Shown: piece after piece, positions 17,493 to 26,770 of the stretch | How the letters are laid out: each line of letters opens with the position of its first letter | Position numbering within the stretch: the stretch's first letter is position 1 | Assembly (NCBI RefSeq): GCF_013185195.1 | Contig: NZ_JAAZWC010000012.1 | Span: 1 to 64,000 of the forward strand | Length of the DNA stretch: 64,000 bases | Direction: 5' to 3' | From: Saccharibacillus qingshengii | GTDB taxonomy: Bacteria > Bacillota > Bacilli > Paenibacillales > Paenibacillaceae | Notes under the pieces: generated by a model | What the model saw: only the letters and a program-made list of their open reading frames with translations | The model's database searches: none | What the model was told of the DNA's origin: nothing | Program-made: the position numbers and the translations under genes

Positions 17493-17786
17493 ATGATTAT
17501 CATTCACGCCACTTTCCATATAAATCCGGCCAAAGAAGCCGATTTTCTGAACGGCATCACTCCGGTGATTACGGCTTCGCAGGCTGAAGAAGGCAATATT
17601 TCGTACGACCTGCACAAAGCGGTCGGTCAGGAAAACGTCTATACCATGGTCGAAGTCTGGACCGGACAAGATGCGGTCGCTCTGCACAACAAGAGCGCTC
17701 ACTTCACGGCTTTCGCCGCTACGGCAGCCGAGTACCTCACGGCTCCGCTGAACCTCAAAGCGTTTGAAGGACAAGTGCTGTCCTAA
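17493..17786 (+). CDS. ABM-domain putative quinol monooxygenase
   Basis: A 97-residue YgiN-like antibiotic-biosynthesis-monooxygenase (dimeric alpha/beta barrel) protein. The start IIIHATFHINPAKEADFL and the middle ISYDLHKAV and HNKSAHFTAF fit the family. YgiN relatives act on quinols without cofactor. RBS AAGGAGGA. It is the last gene of the MarR-nitroreductase operon, with a strong terminator after it. Confidence 0.85.
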   Translation: MIIIHATFHINPAKEADFLNGITPVITASQAEEGNISYDLHKAVGQENVYTMVEVWTGQDAVALHNKSAHFTAFAATAAEYLTAPLNLKAFEGQVLS

Positions 17787-17829
17787 GACTCCGCTTGCGC
17801 TGACGCCGCTCTGCAGCGGCCGTCAAACC

Positions 17830-17862
17830 AAAGCCCTTCCCGGGTTCGGGAAGGGCTTTTTG
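17830..17862. terminator. Bidirectional terminator
   Basis: AAGCCCTTCCCG and CGGGAAGGGCTT form a perfect 12-bp stem with a 4-base loop and T-runs. It lies between the monooxygenase and convergent kdgT. Confidence 0.85.
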
Positions 17863-17895
17863 GGCGGTTTTATGCCGCTTTTGCGGGGGCCTCGA

Positions 17896-18915
17896 TCAGG
17901 CCGGTTTGTCGGCGGCCGATGCAATCGGGCCCGACGGACCGGTACCGGCGCCCGGACGAAGGCCTTTTTTCTTGGCGACATGATCCGCCCAGTAGGCGGT
18001 CAGGATCGGTACGAGAATCGAAGTGACAATGATGGACGCTGCGACCAGCGCCGTCGCCGCTTCCGCCGCCGGCATAAACTCCGGTTTCATCGTTGCGACG
18101 ATCATCGGGTTGGCCACGGCGGCTCCGGCTGTACTCGAAGCGGCCAGTCCGGCCGTGCCGCTGCCTCCGCCGATAAAACGGTCGGCCAGCATGAGCGGAA
18201 TACCGGTCACGATAATGACGGTAACACCCAGCAGAATGCCCAGCAGACCCGTTTTCCAGATGACGGTCAGGTCGATCGAACTCCCGAGCGCGAAGCCGAA
18301 GAACGGAATAAGCGTCTGGGTCGCTTTGCCAAAGTAAGCCCGCAGATCGTGGTCGAGGTTGCCGAGTGCAAAGCCTACCAGGAACGGAAGTACGGCGCCG
18401 ATGAAAGTATGCGGTTCGAATACGGCCATACCGGTACTTCCGAGGATGACCATTGTCATCAGCGGACCGGATTCAAGCGACATCAATACAAAAGCCCCGG
18501 CTTCTTCTTTTGTTCCGTACTGCTGCATAATCGAAGCATACAGCCCGCCGTTGGTCATATCCATGGCGGAGATCAGCGCAAGCACCGACAATCCGGCGAA
18601 GAATCCTTTTTCTATGCCTCCGACCGGCAGGAACTGCATGGCAATCAAGGCCACAACCCACGCAACGGCAATCTTCGTGAGGACAAGCGTCCCCGATTTG
18701 CGCAGTACCGTGCCGGTCGCCCGCACATCGATCGAAGCTCCCATACAGAAAAACCAGACGGCAAGGATAGGTACGGTTCCCGTCATCATTCCTTTGGTGA
18801 AAGAACCGAAATATTCGCCGGCCCCGCCCCACAGCGTGTGAATCAAAGCTCCCAGGAACAGCGGAATCAGCATCATGCCGCCGGGAATCTTGTCGATCGT
18901 TTTTTTGATTTTCAT
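17896..18915 (-). CDS. kdgT: 2-keto-3-deoxygluconate permease
   Basis: A 339-residue, roughly ten-helix inner-membrane permease of the KdgT family, which imports 2-keto-3-deoxygluconate, a pectin/uronate breakdown product. Family-like features are [20 protein letters not shown] at the start, [16 protein letters not shown] in the middle, and the [15 protein letters not shown] block. The C-terminal tail is Gly/Pro/Ala-rich. The start at MKIKK has GAGGAAGGTG upstream. It follows a TctC-type binding-protein gene (41-base gap), probably in one transcript. Confidence 0.88.
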   Translation of the reverse strand: MKIKKTIDKIPGGMMLIPLFLGALIHTLWGGAGEYFGSFTKGMMTGTVPILAVWFFCMGASIDVRATGTVLRKSGTLVLTKIAVAWVVALIAMQFLPVGGIEKGFFAGLSVLALISAMDMTNGGLYASIMQQYGTKEEAGAFVLMSLESGPLMTMVILGSTGMAVFEPHTFIGAVLPFLVGFALGNLDHDLRAYFGKATQTLIPFFGFALGSSIDLTVIWKTGLLGILLGVTVIIVTGIPLMLADRFIGGGSGTAGLAASSTAGAAVANPMIVATMKPEFMPAAEAATALVAASIIVTSILVPILTAYWADHVAKKKGLRPGAGTGPSGPIASAADKPA

Positions 18916-18955
18916 CTTGTGCACCTTCCTCGATTTCGGATGTTCCGGTTCGCCG

Positions 18956-19969
18956 TTAATTCCGGCTGAGCCCAAGCTCCGGAATCATCTCGGCAAATCG
19001 GTCGTGACTTTCCTGCAGCTGCTGCCCGAAGGCTTGACCTCCCTGGACCCGCCGTCCCAACCCGCTTTTCTCCATCTCGCTCCGGAAAGTTTCATCTTGA
19101 GCGGCCTTGATGAAAGCGCGTTCAAGAAAAGCGGCTGCCGCGTCGGGTGTTTCTCTGGGCACGCCGAGCCCGCGGAACGTACCCGCAAAATCGGTACGCA
19201 TTCCCGTGGCTTCCTGCAGGGTGGGAACTTCGGGCAGCGCTTCCGAACGTTCGTCGGCATTGACGACCAACGTTCGGAGCTTGCCTTCGCGGACCTCCTG
19301 CTTGACCTCGGCCGGACTCACCGGCACCGCGTCCACAAAGCCGCTGAGCAGAGCGGATACCGCGGGACCTGCTTCTTCATAAGGAATATGGCGGAACTCC
19401 GCTCCCGTTCCCTGCTCCAGCGTGACGGCTGCCAGATGCCAGATGCTGCCCGTTCCGGCATTTCCCATCTTGATTTCGCCCGGATGGGCTTTGGCATCGG
19501 CCAAAAATTCGGCAGCGGTCGTCCACTTGGCGTCGGCACGGACCGTAATCGCGGACGGATCGAGGCTGGTCTGCGCAATCGGTCTGAAATCCCGATAGGT
19601 GACCGGCAGCAGGCCCAGATGAGGGAGAATCGTCAATTCGGATACCATAAAAGTCACGGTATAACCGTCGGCTCTCGCTTCCGCGCCTTCCATCAATCCG
19701 ACCGCTCCGCCTCCGCCCGTACGGTTTACGACGGTTACCGGTTGGCCCAGTTCCCGCTCCGCCGATCGGGCCAGCGCTCTGGCCATCGTATCCGTTCCGC
19801 CGCCGGCCGAATAAGGAACGATCAATGTGATCGGCCTGTTGGGAAATCCTTCGGCGGTTTCTTCCTGCGTACCGGTCCGGTCCAACAATGAAACGCCCAG
19901 CGCAATCGAGGCTGCCAGCAGCAGCGCCACTCCCACGTATTTTAGGGTACGTGCCGAACCTGTCTTCAT
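18956..19969 (-). CDS. TctC/Bug-type tricarboxylate-transporter substrate-binding protein
   Basis: A 337-residue protein with an N-terminal signal/anchor helix (residues 10-28) and the Bug-family fold: [19 protein letters not shown] at about 42-60, [17 protein letters not shown] and [14 protein letters not shown]. Such proteins deliver carboxylates to TctAB membrane proteins or act as sensors. No tctA or tctB is present; the partner here is KdgT downstream. There is no lipobox Cys. The RBS (GGGGGTTGAG) is only moderate. Confidence 0.85.
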   Translation of the reverse strand: MKTGSARTLKYVGVALLLAASIALGVSLLDRTGTQEETAEGFPNRPITLIVPYSAGGGTDTMARALARSAERELGQPVTVVNRTGGGGAVGLMEGAEARADGYTVTFMVSELTILPHLGLLPVTYRDFRPIAQTSLDPSAITVRADAKWTTAAEFLADAKAHPGEIKMGNAGTGSIWHLAAVTLEQGTGAEFRHIPYEEAGPAVSALLSGFVDAVPVSPAEVKQEVREGKLRTLVVNADERSEALPEVPTLQEATGMRTDFAGTFRGLGVPRETPDAAAAFLERAFIKAAQDETFRSEMEKSGLGRRVQGGQAFGQQLQESHDRFAEMIPELGLSRN

Positions 19970-20100
19970 TTGTTCTCAACCCCCATCTTCTTGCGATTTT
20001 TTTCACAAGGTTTTTTGGAAGATTGAACGCTCTGCCCGTCAGGCTCCGGTACGGGCCGCTGATCACAGTCTAGCTGCGTTCGCCCTGTATCGACAATCGT

Positions 20101-21934
20101 TCATTCTTCCATGCGCTCTCCAGAAACGCCGTTTTGCGATTTTGGAGGATCTGCATACTCTTTGGAGGATCTGCCGATCTCCCTGTATTTGCCCGGTGTA
20201 ACGTCTTTGAGCTTGCGAAACACGCGGATAAAGCTGTTCTCGTTGCTGTAGCCCGTGCGCAGGGCGATCTCCGCAATCTTCATGCCGGTATGCTCCAACA
20301 AGCTGCAGGCTTCTTCCATGCGCAGTCGGGTCAGATACTCGTAAACGGTACTGCCCGTTTCTTCCTTGAAGATGGAGCTGACGGAAGAAACGCCCAACCC
20401 GACACGTTCGGCTACATCCTGCACCCCTATATTCAAAGCCAGATTTTCACGCATATACTGCTTCATTTCTTCGGTCAATCGACGTTCTCTCGACAAGCGG
20501 CGGCCGGCGGAAGCCTCGGCGACAAGGCGAGCCTGCCGCTCCAGCAGATCGCCGATCTCCGAAAGTTCCAGCGTTTCGACCTGGCGGCGGGTATAGTCGG
20601 CCAGTTCCGCAGACAGCGGTAGTCCGCTGTCCATGCCCAGGCGAATCATTCGCCGCAGCAGGGCATCGGCCGCCGTATAGACGTCTTCCGCTGCTGCCGG
20701 CTCGCTTCGAAGTTGATCCACCCAGCCGGAGATCAAGCCGGCGGCTCTTGCTTCATCTCCCGTTTCCAAGATGCCTGCCGTTTGGGCCGCCCATTCTTCG
20801 CCGTTCAGGCGGCGGCGTTCGAGCGGAAGATACGCATGGACTCGTCCGTAACCTTCATACAGCCGCTCATTCAGCGCCGTACCGGCTTGTTCATACGCCA
20901 GCGGGAGACCCGCCGCCCCAACCCCCGGTCCCGACCACCCCGCCGACACCGACACACCCAGAAATTCCCGCAGGGCACGCACGATATCCGCGGTGCCTTC
21001 GCCGATCGAAAGCGATTCGGGGCCCGTCGGCAAGTACCGAGACCAACGCCAGCGACAGTAGAGCGTTGCGCGCAATCTTGGCGTTTTTGAGCAGCTGATC
21101 CATCGGCACGAGCGAGACCATACGCCAGCCGGTTACGTCGGAGAAAGCCTGATTGGCCAGATAATCTTGACCGTCCAGCTTCACGTATTCGAACGGTCTG
21201 ACATCAATCTGGGCAATAACGCGCTCCATTTCGCCCTGGGACACCGGATCGTCCAGCTTGGGATAAATACGATGACCGTCCAGATCATATACATATTGAT
21301 AACTGTTGGGGTGCCTGTACATCTTGGAGAACAACGCGTCATAATCGAGATCGACGATGACGGCACCGATCGTCCGTCCGTTCTGCGCTACCGGACGAAC
21401 GACCGACAGAAGTTCGGTCGACGGCGCTCCCTTTTCTTCGAGCGTCCTGCGTTTCAGCAGCAGAGGCTTGCTCTCCGCTTCCCGAATCCAGGGCGACCAG
21501 CCCCGGTCCGGCGCAAGGTTCCAGTCGGTCCGGTATCCGTAGGCGCTGGACAGCACGGACCCATGCGTGAAGTCGACGACCGCAATTCCGCGAATTTCCG
21601 ACTGCAGCGATAACGTTTGCAAATAATCGAGCGCGGCTTTTGCAAAATCGGGCTGCTCTCCGGCCGAAGCGTTCAACAGGGCCAATATCGAAGCGTGAAA
21701 CGAAGCATCTACCGCTCCGCTGTCCGCTGCACGCACTTCGCGGTTGGTTACATCGGCATTGATCTGCAGCAGCTCCACATTCGGCGTATTGATCTCCTGA
21801 TCCAGCGCTTCGCGGTAATGGTGATAAGAAAACAGCGCCACCAGCAGCACCAGGGCAGACAGCCCGGCGGTGAGCAGTAGAATCAGGCGCAGCGGCTTGT
21901 TCTTGAACGTATATCGAAAAAGAAAACGGGACAT
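20101..21934 (-). pseudogene. Broken AraC-family membrane sensor/regulator gene (frameshift, probable internal deletion)
   Basis: The first part (from 21934) encodes a transmembrane helix at 18-37, a Cache-like extracellular sensor and the first half of a second helix (ALLSLALVSVL, residues 291-301). That frame then turns to low-complexity sequence. The second part, in another frame from about 21030 down, continues with the end of a degenerate GGDEF-like domain and a full AraC HTH (INIGVQDVAERVGLG-like region to TPGKYREIG). Intact relatives have some 100-150 extra residues at the join, so a deletion plus frameshift is inferred. It lies upstream of the TctC and kdgT genes, which it probably once regulated. 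A sequencing error alone would not restore the missing domain. Confidence 0.7.
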
Positions 21935-22142
21935 CCTTTTCCATCCTTCCCTGCAAAATCGCGGCGTATCCGATCTATAAATAGCTGCAAATTTTGATGT
22001 ATAAATTTTTACATTTTATACTTACAGTTTGCCATATTCCAGCAGGCTTCCCCTGTGAGTTTCTTCATATTATGACGGCTGAATCGCTTCTTTTTGGGAA
22101 AACGCTTTTGCAGAGATCCGGATTTTGTCCAAAACGCCAAAA

Positions 22143-22168
22143 AACGCTTCTCCGTCAGGAGAAGCGTT
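22143..22168 (-). terminator. Terminator with T-run on the minus strand
   Basis: AACGCTTCTCC and GGAGAAGCGTT form a perfect 11-bp stem with loop GTCA. Six T follow on the minus strand. It ends the small membrane protein transcript, 83 bases past its stop. Confidence 0.8.
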
Positions 22169-22193
22169 CAGGCTGCCGAGAAAATCCTATTCG
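22169..22193 (+). repeat. Degenerate copy of the terminator-linked repeat box
   Basis: This 25-base box begins directly at the end of the hairpin and matches the box at the window start at 22 of 25 positions and the 55.6-kb box closely (consensus CAGGCYGYYGAGAAARTCC then YATTCG). Beyond it the similarity fades. The gap 21935-22250 otherwise holds no gene that can be supported. Confidence 0.55.
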
Positions 22194-22250
22194 TTTGGGA
22201 AGTTCCCAGCCGTTTTTGCAATCGGGCTTTGTTCAAGCCGGGTCAGGCTG

Positions 22251-22583
22251 TTAGTAGTAACGGCGCTGCGCATCGGCACGGTCGACGTCACGGCGCTGCT
22301 GGCCGTGGAAAGCGTTGACCAGCAGGGCGATACCGCTTGCCAGGTGAAGAGCCCAGCCCAGGAACGGTACCCATCCAAGCGCGGAAGTGACAAGACCGAC
22401 GATTGGGCCGTAATACGGTACGCGATCGCGGGCCGCCATAACCAGGGTAACCAGATGCAGCAGGAACATGAATCCGAGCGCGCCCCAGCCGGTTGCCAGA
22501 ACGAACCAGCCGCCCAGCAGGGGGACCGCCAGCAGCAGTTCGCAGGCCGCCGCAACCAACATCAAGATTCTCGATACTTTCAT
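22251..22583 (-). CDS. Small membrane protein of unknown function
   Basis: A 110-residue protein with three or four hydrophobic segments (about 5-28, 33-50, 60-90) and a short Arg/Asp/Tyr-rich tail ending in RRYY. CAGGAGAG precedes the start. No family was recognised. Confidence 0.75.
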   Translation of the reverse strand: MKVSRILMLVAAACELLLAVPLLGGWFVLATGWGALGFMFLLHLVTLVMAARDRVPYYGPIVGLVTSALGWVPFLGWALHLASGIALLVNAFHGQQRRDVDRADAQRRYY

Positions 22584-22674
22584 TGTATTCTCTCCTGTTC
22601 GATATGGGATAAAAGCATATGGAAAGCTTCTCTTGCCCTCTACTACGGGGAGCCCGGCGATCGGTTTCTTTTTT

Positions 22675-23715
22675 TTAATCGTTCAGATAGCGTCTTGCTC
22701 CGGAGAATTCGTTCGCGTACCCGGCGGTGGAGATCGGAATGATCTCAACGGTTCTGCCTGCTTTTGGCGAATGCATCATCTTCCCGTCCCCAATATACAT
22801 CGCGACGTGATGCACGCTGCCTCTGCCGTTCTGATGGGCGAAGAACATCAGATCGCCCGGCTGCAGATCGGGCTTTGCTACGGATTTACCCGCCAGCGCC
22901 TGCTCCGAAGCGTCGCGCGGCAGCGGGATACCGTAATACGCATAAATGGCACCCGTGAAGCCCGAGCAGTCAAAGCCGTAAGCGGATGTTCCCGCCCACA
23001 GGTAAGGCAGACCGAGGAACGCTCTGCCGGTCTCGACCAACTGCGCACCTGTCGGAGATAAAGCCGGTGTGCCCGGTGCCGTGACTGTGACGTCCTTGGC
23101 GGAGACGCGCGCGGTCCCGTACTGCGGCGTCCGCACTTGCATCCATTCGCCCGCCGCCGATACGACCGGAAGGCGGGTGCCGAAACTGAGATCCAGCAGC
23201 CGGCTTTTGCCGTCCGCTTTGTACAAAGTCGTCGTCTTCGCGCTTATGACCACTTCCGCGGCCGAGGTGCCGGTCCATTCTCCGGCCGAAACCGTCCGAA
23301 GCTGCGCGGTAGGCAGCCAGCCGGGGTACCCGTAACGGCTTTTGGAAGTCGATTGGTCGGTTACCACAACCTGCGACCAGCTTCCTTTCGTCTGTACGAT
23401 CTTCACTTCGCGGCCGTACAGCGCCTGCGTCTCGGTCTTGCCGGTCAGCCATCTGCGCTTGGCCGTCGTATTCATGGCCTGCGTCCAGGCCTTCATGTCG
23501 ACCGGCGCCGCAAGCGAAGGAGCGTCGATCGAACGCGCGAGACCGGGGGACTTCCACAGCGTGGCGACCGAGACGCCGATTACGGTGCGGGTCTTGGGCG
23601 TTCCGCCGTTGGCGGAGACGGCCGCTTCGGCCGCGCGTGCTCCGGGAAACGCAAGCAGCGGCAGAAGCAGCAGCAGGGCGAGCAGCGACAGGAAGCCTTT
23701 TTTGTACCTGTTCAT
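22675..23715 (-). CDS. Secreted NlpC/P60 cell-wall peptidase with SH3-like domains
   Basis: A 346-residue exported protein: signal peptide 1-30, two SH3-like regions (about 42-140 and 150-212) and a C-terminal NlpC/P60 domain. Catalytic Cys250 lies in YGFDCSGFTGAIYAYYG and His302/303 in VHHVAMYIGDGKMMHS. The family cleaves D-glutamyl-meso-diaminopimelate bonds in peptidoglycan. GAGG lies 12 bases before the chosen ATG; another in-frame ATG six codons upstream has only GGAA directly against it, so the start is uncertain by that much. Confidence 0.85.
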   Translation of the reverse strand: MNRYKKGFLSLLALLLLLPLLAFPGARAAEAAVSANGGTPKTRTVIGVSVATLWKSPGLARSIDAPSLAAPVDMKAWTQAMNTTAKRRWLTGKTETQALYGREVKIVQTKGSWSQVVVTDQSTSKSRYGYPGWLPTAQLRTVSAGEWTGTSAAEVVISAKTTTLYKADGKSRLLDLSFGTRLPVVSAAGEWMQVRTPQYGTARVSAKDVTVTAPGTPALSPTGAQLVETGRAFLGLPYLWAGTSAYGFDCSGFTGAIYAYYGIPLPRDASEQALAGKSVAKPDLQPGDLMFFAHQNGRGSVHHVAMYIGDGKMMHSPKAGRTVEIIPISTAGYANEFSGARRYLND

Positions 23716-23819
23716 GGATGTAAAAGTCCTCATTTCCGTATTGATTTGAAAAAGGCCGACGTTGGATTTGACCCCAGTGTACCAGAAGCTCCGGGTAAAA
23801 ACAGTCGAAAACGGCAAAT

Positions 23820-23845
23820 AAGTCCGCAGAAAAATCTGCGGACTT
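23820..23845. terminator. Hairpin between melA and the NlpC gene
   Basis: AAGTCCGCAGA and TCTGCGGACTT form a perfect 11-bp stem with a 4-base loop. No T-tract follows the stem on the minus strand. Confidence 0.6.
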
Positions 23846-23893
23846 CTAGCAGGCTTGCCCGAGGGCTTCCTGCTACGGATGCAGCCGATTGCG

Positions 23894-25225
23894 TCAGGCG
23901 AGGCTCGTCGAAGCTTGCCGGCGCTCTCCGGCAAACTGCGGCAGCCAATCGCCGTGCGCTTCGATCAGATCGTCGCACAGCGATACGATGTCGTCGATCG
24001 ACAGCTCGGCCGCCGTATGCGGATCGAGCAGCGCCGCGTGGTACACATGCTCTCTTTTCCCTGTCAGAGCCGCTTCGATCGTCAATCGCTGCGTGTTGAT
24101 ATTGGTCTGATTGAGCGCAGCGAGCTGCGGAGGCAGGGCACCGACATAGGTCGGGTTCACGCCCGAAGCGTCGACCAGGCACGGTACCTCGACGCACGCA
24201 TCCTGCGGCAGATTGGGGATCAACCCGTTGTTCATCACGTTGCCCGCAATCTTGAACGGCTTGTCCGTCTCCATCGCTTCCAGAATATACGAAGCGTATT
24301 CGACGCTGCGCTCATGGGTAAGCGATTCGCTCTGCATCAAGCCGTCGCGCACCTCGCCCCACTCGCGGATCTGATTCACGCAGCGGCGCGGATACTCGTC
24401 CAGCGGAATGTTGAAGCGTTCGATCAGCTCGGGATAATTCTTTTTGATAAAGTAAGGATGATACTCGGCATTGTGCTCGGATGATTCCGTGACGTAATAG
24501 CCGAACCGGTTCATCAGCTCGAAGCGCACCATATCGCCGTGCTTCTCCTGCTGCTTCTCGGCGGCGAGCCGTTTGATTTCCGGATATAGATCTTCGCCGC
24601 CTCGCGTCACTTCGAGCAGCCAGGCCATATGGTTGATGCCGGCGATCTTGGCCCGCACATCCGTCTGGTCCATGCCCAGATTCTCGAATAGCGACGGGAT
24701 GCAGTGCTGGACGCTGTGGCACAACCCGACCGTTTTGATCCCGCCCGCCGTGTTCATCACGTTCGTCAGCACCGCCATCGGATTCGTGTAATTCAGGAAC
24801 CAGGCGTCCGGACAGACTTCGCGCATATCCGCGGCGATATCCAGCATGACCGGAATCGTACGCAGATTGCGGAAAAGCCCTCCGATCCCCAGCGTATCCG
24901 CAATTGTCTGGCGCAGCCCGTATTTCTTCGGCACCTCGAAATCCGTGATCGTGCACGGATCGTAACCGCCGACCTGGATCGCGTTGATGACGTATTTGGC
25001 TCCTCGCAGCGCTTCTTTGCGGTCGGTGTACGCCTGGATTCCGCACTGGCTGCCTGCCGTCTTCTTCATGGCACGAAGCAAGGTCTCCGACTCGCCCAAC
25101 CGCTGCGGATCGATATCGAACAAAGCCAGCTCGAACCCTTGAAGTGCCGGCGTCATCATGATGTCCCCCAGCACATTCCGTACGAAAACCGTACTCCCCG
25201 CGCCGATAAACGTAATCTTTTGCAT
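23894..25225 (-). CDS. melA: GH4 family alpha-galactosidase/alpha-glucosidase
   Basis: A 443-residue NAD- and Mn-dependent glycoside hydrolase of family 4. The N-terminal Rossmann motif is FIGAGSTVF (residues 6-14), FLNYTNPMAVLT is the substrate-binding block, and Cys169-His170 (GLCHSV) plus His199 (GINHMAW) are the metal ligands. The wording matches MelA alpha-galactosidases best, though alpha-glucosidase specificity cannot be excluded. GGGAGG precedes the start. No transporter is adjacent. A divergent AraC regulator and a CcpA site suggest sugar induction and catabolite repression. Confidence 0.88.
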   Translation of the reverse strand: MQKITFIGAGSTVFVRNVLGDIMMTPALQGFELALFDIDPQRLGESETLLRAMKKTAGSQCGIQAYTDRKEALRGAKYVINAIQVGGYDPCTITDFEVPKKYGLRQTIADTLGIGGLFRNLRTIPVMLDIAADMREVCPDAWFLNYTNPMAVLTNVMNTAGGIKTVGLCHSVQHCIPSLFENLGMDQTDVRAKIAGINHMAWLLEVTRGGEDLYPEIKRLAAEKQQEKHGDMVRFELMNRFGYYVTESSEHNAEYHPYFIKKNYPELIERFNIPLDEYPRRCVNQIREWGEVRDGLMQSESLTHERSVEYASYILEAMETDKPFKIAGNVMNNGLIPNLPQDACVEVPCLVDASGVNPTYVGALPPQLAALNQTNINTQRLTIEAALTGKREHVYHAALLDPHTAAELSIDDIVSLCDDLIEAHGDWLPQFAGERRQASTSLA

Positions 25226-25270
25226 GTTTTTACCTCCCGTTTTTGGCTGCCGTTTCTGCTTTTACTATAA

Positions 25271-25284
25271 CGGTAGCGCTTACA
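25271..25284 (-). promoter_or_regulatory. CcpA cre site in the melA promoter
   Basis: On the minus strand TGTAAGCGCTACCG matches TGWAARCGYTWNCW at 13 of 14 positions. It lies directly upstream of TATAGT (25264-25269) and 45 bases before the melA start, so binding should block RNA polymerase. Confidence 0.7.
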
Positions 25285-25334
25285 GGAAGACATGGAGTAA
25301 TGGCAGGTTTGTTTGTTATAATGTATGAAGAATA

Positions 25335-25549
25335 GCTTTTGCCAAAATCCTTAAGCGACTATGATCAGAGGAAAGAAAGACGGATGGGTCAACCGGTTTT
25401 CTTTCCTTTCCAAGGAGCGATTCCAATCGAATTTGGCAAAAGCGGTTAGATCGTCGCCTTCATTAGCGACTTCCAATAAACAGAATAGAAAGGCGGAACG
25501 ATTCAACCGACTTGCTATTCTTTCCCGGGAGCGATTCCAATCAGACGAT
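25335..25549. repeat. Two tandem copies of a nested-hairpin element
   Basis: Copy 1: outer arms GCTTTTGCCAAA (25335-25346) and its exact complement (25432-25443) enclose an inner hairpin GGAAAG/CTTTCC (25370-25375, 25401-25406). Copy 2: outer arms ATCGTC/GACGAT (25450-25455, 25544-25549) enclose GAATAG/CTATTC (25483-25488, 25515-25520). TTAGCGACT-like, TCAACCG and GGAGCGATTCCAATC blocks are conserved in the same places. Two inner pairs differ between copies but stay paired. Possible structured RNA or mobile remnant; the strand is unknown. Confidence 0.65.
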
Positions 25550-25643
25550 GTTTCGCGGCTTCTTCGCCGGCTCTTCCGCTGGCCCTGGCATGGCCTGGGC
25601 CGCTCGTTCAACCTTGAGACGCCGTCCAGCCGCCCGCTTCTCC

Positions 25644-25833
25644 AAATGCGATCATTTTGCTCACATTTCGCATCAAATACAAGCCGAGCCCCCCAAATGT
25701 TGACCTTATGCTCACATTTTCCCGCCAATCCGATGGATTCCGGCGATTTTCGGCCAAAATGTGTTCATCTAGTCAACAAATCGCTTTCCAACAAGCAAAA
25801 AAGCCGAAAATGTTGACTTCATGACTACATTTT
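25644..25833. repeat. Array of four spaced 27-bp palindromes
   Basis: Motif AAAATGT-N13-ACATTTT occurs at about 25644-25668, 25695-25720, 25756-25781 and 25807-25833, with start-to-start distances of 51, 61 and 51 bases. The fourth copy is perfect; the first and third each have imperfect arms. The spacer often contains TGAC and ATG. No gene lies in 25226-25926; two overlapping open frames there lack ribosome binding sites. Confidence 0.65.
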
Positions 25834-25926
25834 AAAGCCACAGCCGCCTGTGCCGCCTATCTACTCCCAATCCCAAATCATCGCATTCCATAATCGCATC
25901 CGACCCACATTGAAAGGAGCACACGC

Positions 25927-26766
25927 ATGCCCGCCGAACAATTCACCCATACCTCCGAAGAAACCCGTATGCAGAGCGAAGTATCGCTGCTGTTCTACGG
26001 ACGCGAAGACTGCGCGCCCGCCCACTGCTGGGGGCCCGGGCTGCGGGACGCCTTCATCCTGCATTATATTCACAGCGGCAGGGGACTCTTCCGCTCGGAA
26101 GGCCGGGAATATCCGCTTGGCCCCGGTCAGGGCTTCCTGATCCTGCCCGATACTCTGGTCCATTATGAAGCGGACCCCGAAGATCCCTGGGTCTACGTCT
26201 GGGTCGGGCTGCGCGGGCTTCAGGTGCGCGCGCTGCTGGAGCGGGCCGGGCTGACGGCCGGCTCGCCCGTGTACACGGCGGCGGATCGGCCGCCGTTCGA
26301 GCGGTTCTATGCCGGGCTGCTCGAGGCACGCGAGCAGCCCGGCGGCGACCTGCTGGCGCAGGCGGAAGTCTACCGCCTGCTGGCCGCGCTGGTCGGGGGC
26401 GCACCGCCGACGGCGGTGCGTCCGGGTGCGCCGCCGCGGGCGAGGGAGGCGCATCTGTCACGGGCTGCGGCCGTGATCGAGAACGGCTACAGCCGCAAGC
26501 TCGGCGCGGAGGATATCGCGCGCGCCGTGGGGCTCGACCGGACCTATCTGTCGAGCCTGTTCAAGGACGCCTACGGCGTCCCTCTGCAGACCTTCCTGCT
26601 GCAGTACCGGATGCGCCGGGCGCGTGAACTGCTGCACAATCCGTCGCTGTCCGTCAGCGACGTGGCCCGGTCGGTCGGTTATCCCGACCCGTTTCTGTTC
26701 TCCAAGATGTTCAAGCGCGTCTGCGGCGTATCGCCAAGCGCTTACCGGGAGCAGCCCGAACCCTGA
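25927..26766 (+). CDS. AraC family regulator, probably of melA
   Basis: A 279-residue regulator. An N-terminal cupin-like sugar-sensing half (AFILHYIHSGRG, LGPGQGFLILPDTLVHYEAD) precedes a C-terminal double HTH (about 175-275: KLGAEDIARAVGLDRTYLSS and SVSDVARSVGYPDPFLFSKM). The pattern matches MsmR/RafR-type activators of alpha-galactoside genes. It is divergent from melA across a 700-base gap. AAAGGAG precedes the start. GC is high in the linker region (APPTAVRPGAPPRAR). Confidence 0.85.
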   Translation: MPAEQFTHTSEETRMQSEVSLLFYGREDCAPAHCWGPGLRDAFILHYIHSGRGLFRSEGREYPLGPGQGFLILPDTLVHYEADPEDPWVYVWVGLRGLQVRALLERAGLTAGSPVYTAADRPPFERFYAGLLEAREQPGGDLLAQAEVYRLLAALVGGAPPTAVRPGAPPRAREAHLSRAAAVIENGYSRKLGAEDIARAVGLDRTYLSSLFKDAYGVPLQTFLLQYRMRRARELLHNPSLSVSDVARSVGYPDPFLFSKMFKRVCGVSPSAYREQPEP

Positions 26767-26770
26767 GCCC

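Noticed and set aside
20101-21934. Two separate genes (sensor protein and AraC regulator)
   Set aside because: The first frame stops being protein-like in mid-helix and the second has no start signal; together they follow the order of one known family.
25351-25816. Two overlapping open frames in the melA-AraC gap
   Set aside because: No ribosome binding site, opposite strands over the same repeats, and no family resemblance; better explained by structured repeats.
25644-25833. CRISPR-like array
   Set aside because: The four units are imperfect palindromes, the intervening sequences are 25-35 bases of uneven length, and no cas gene is present.
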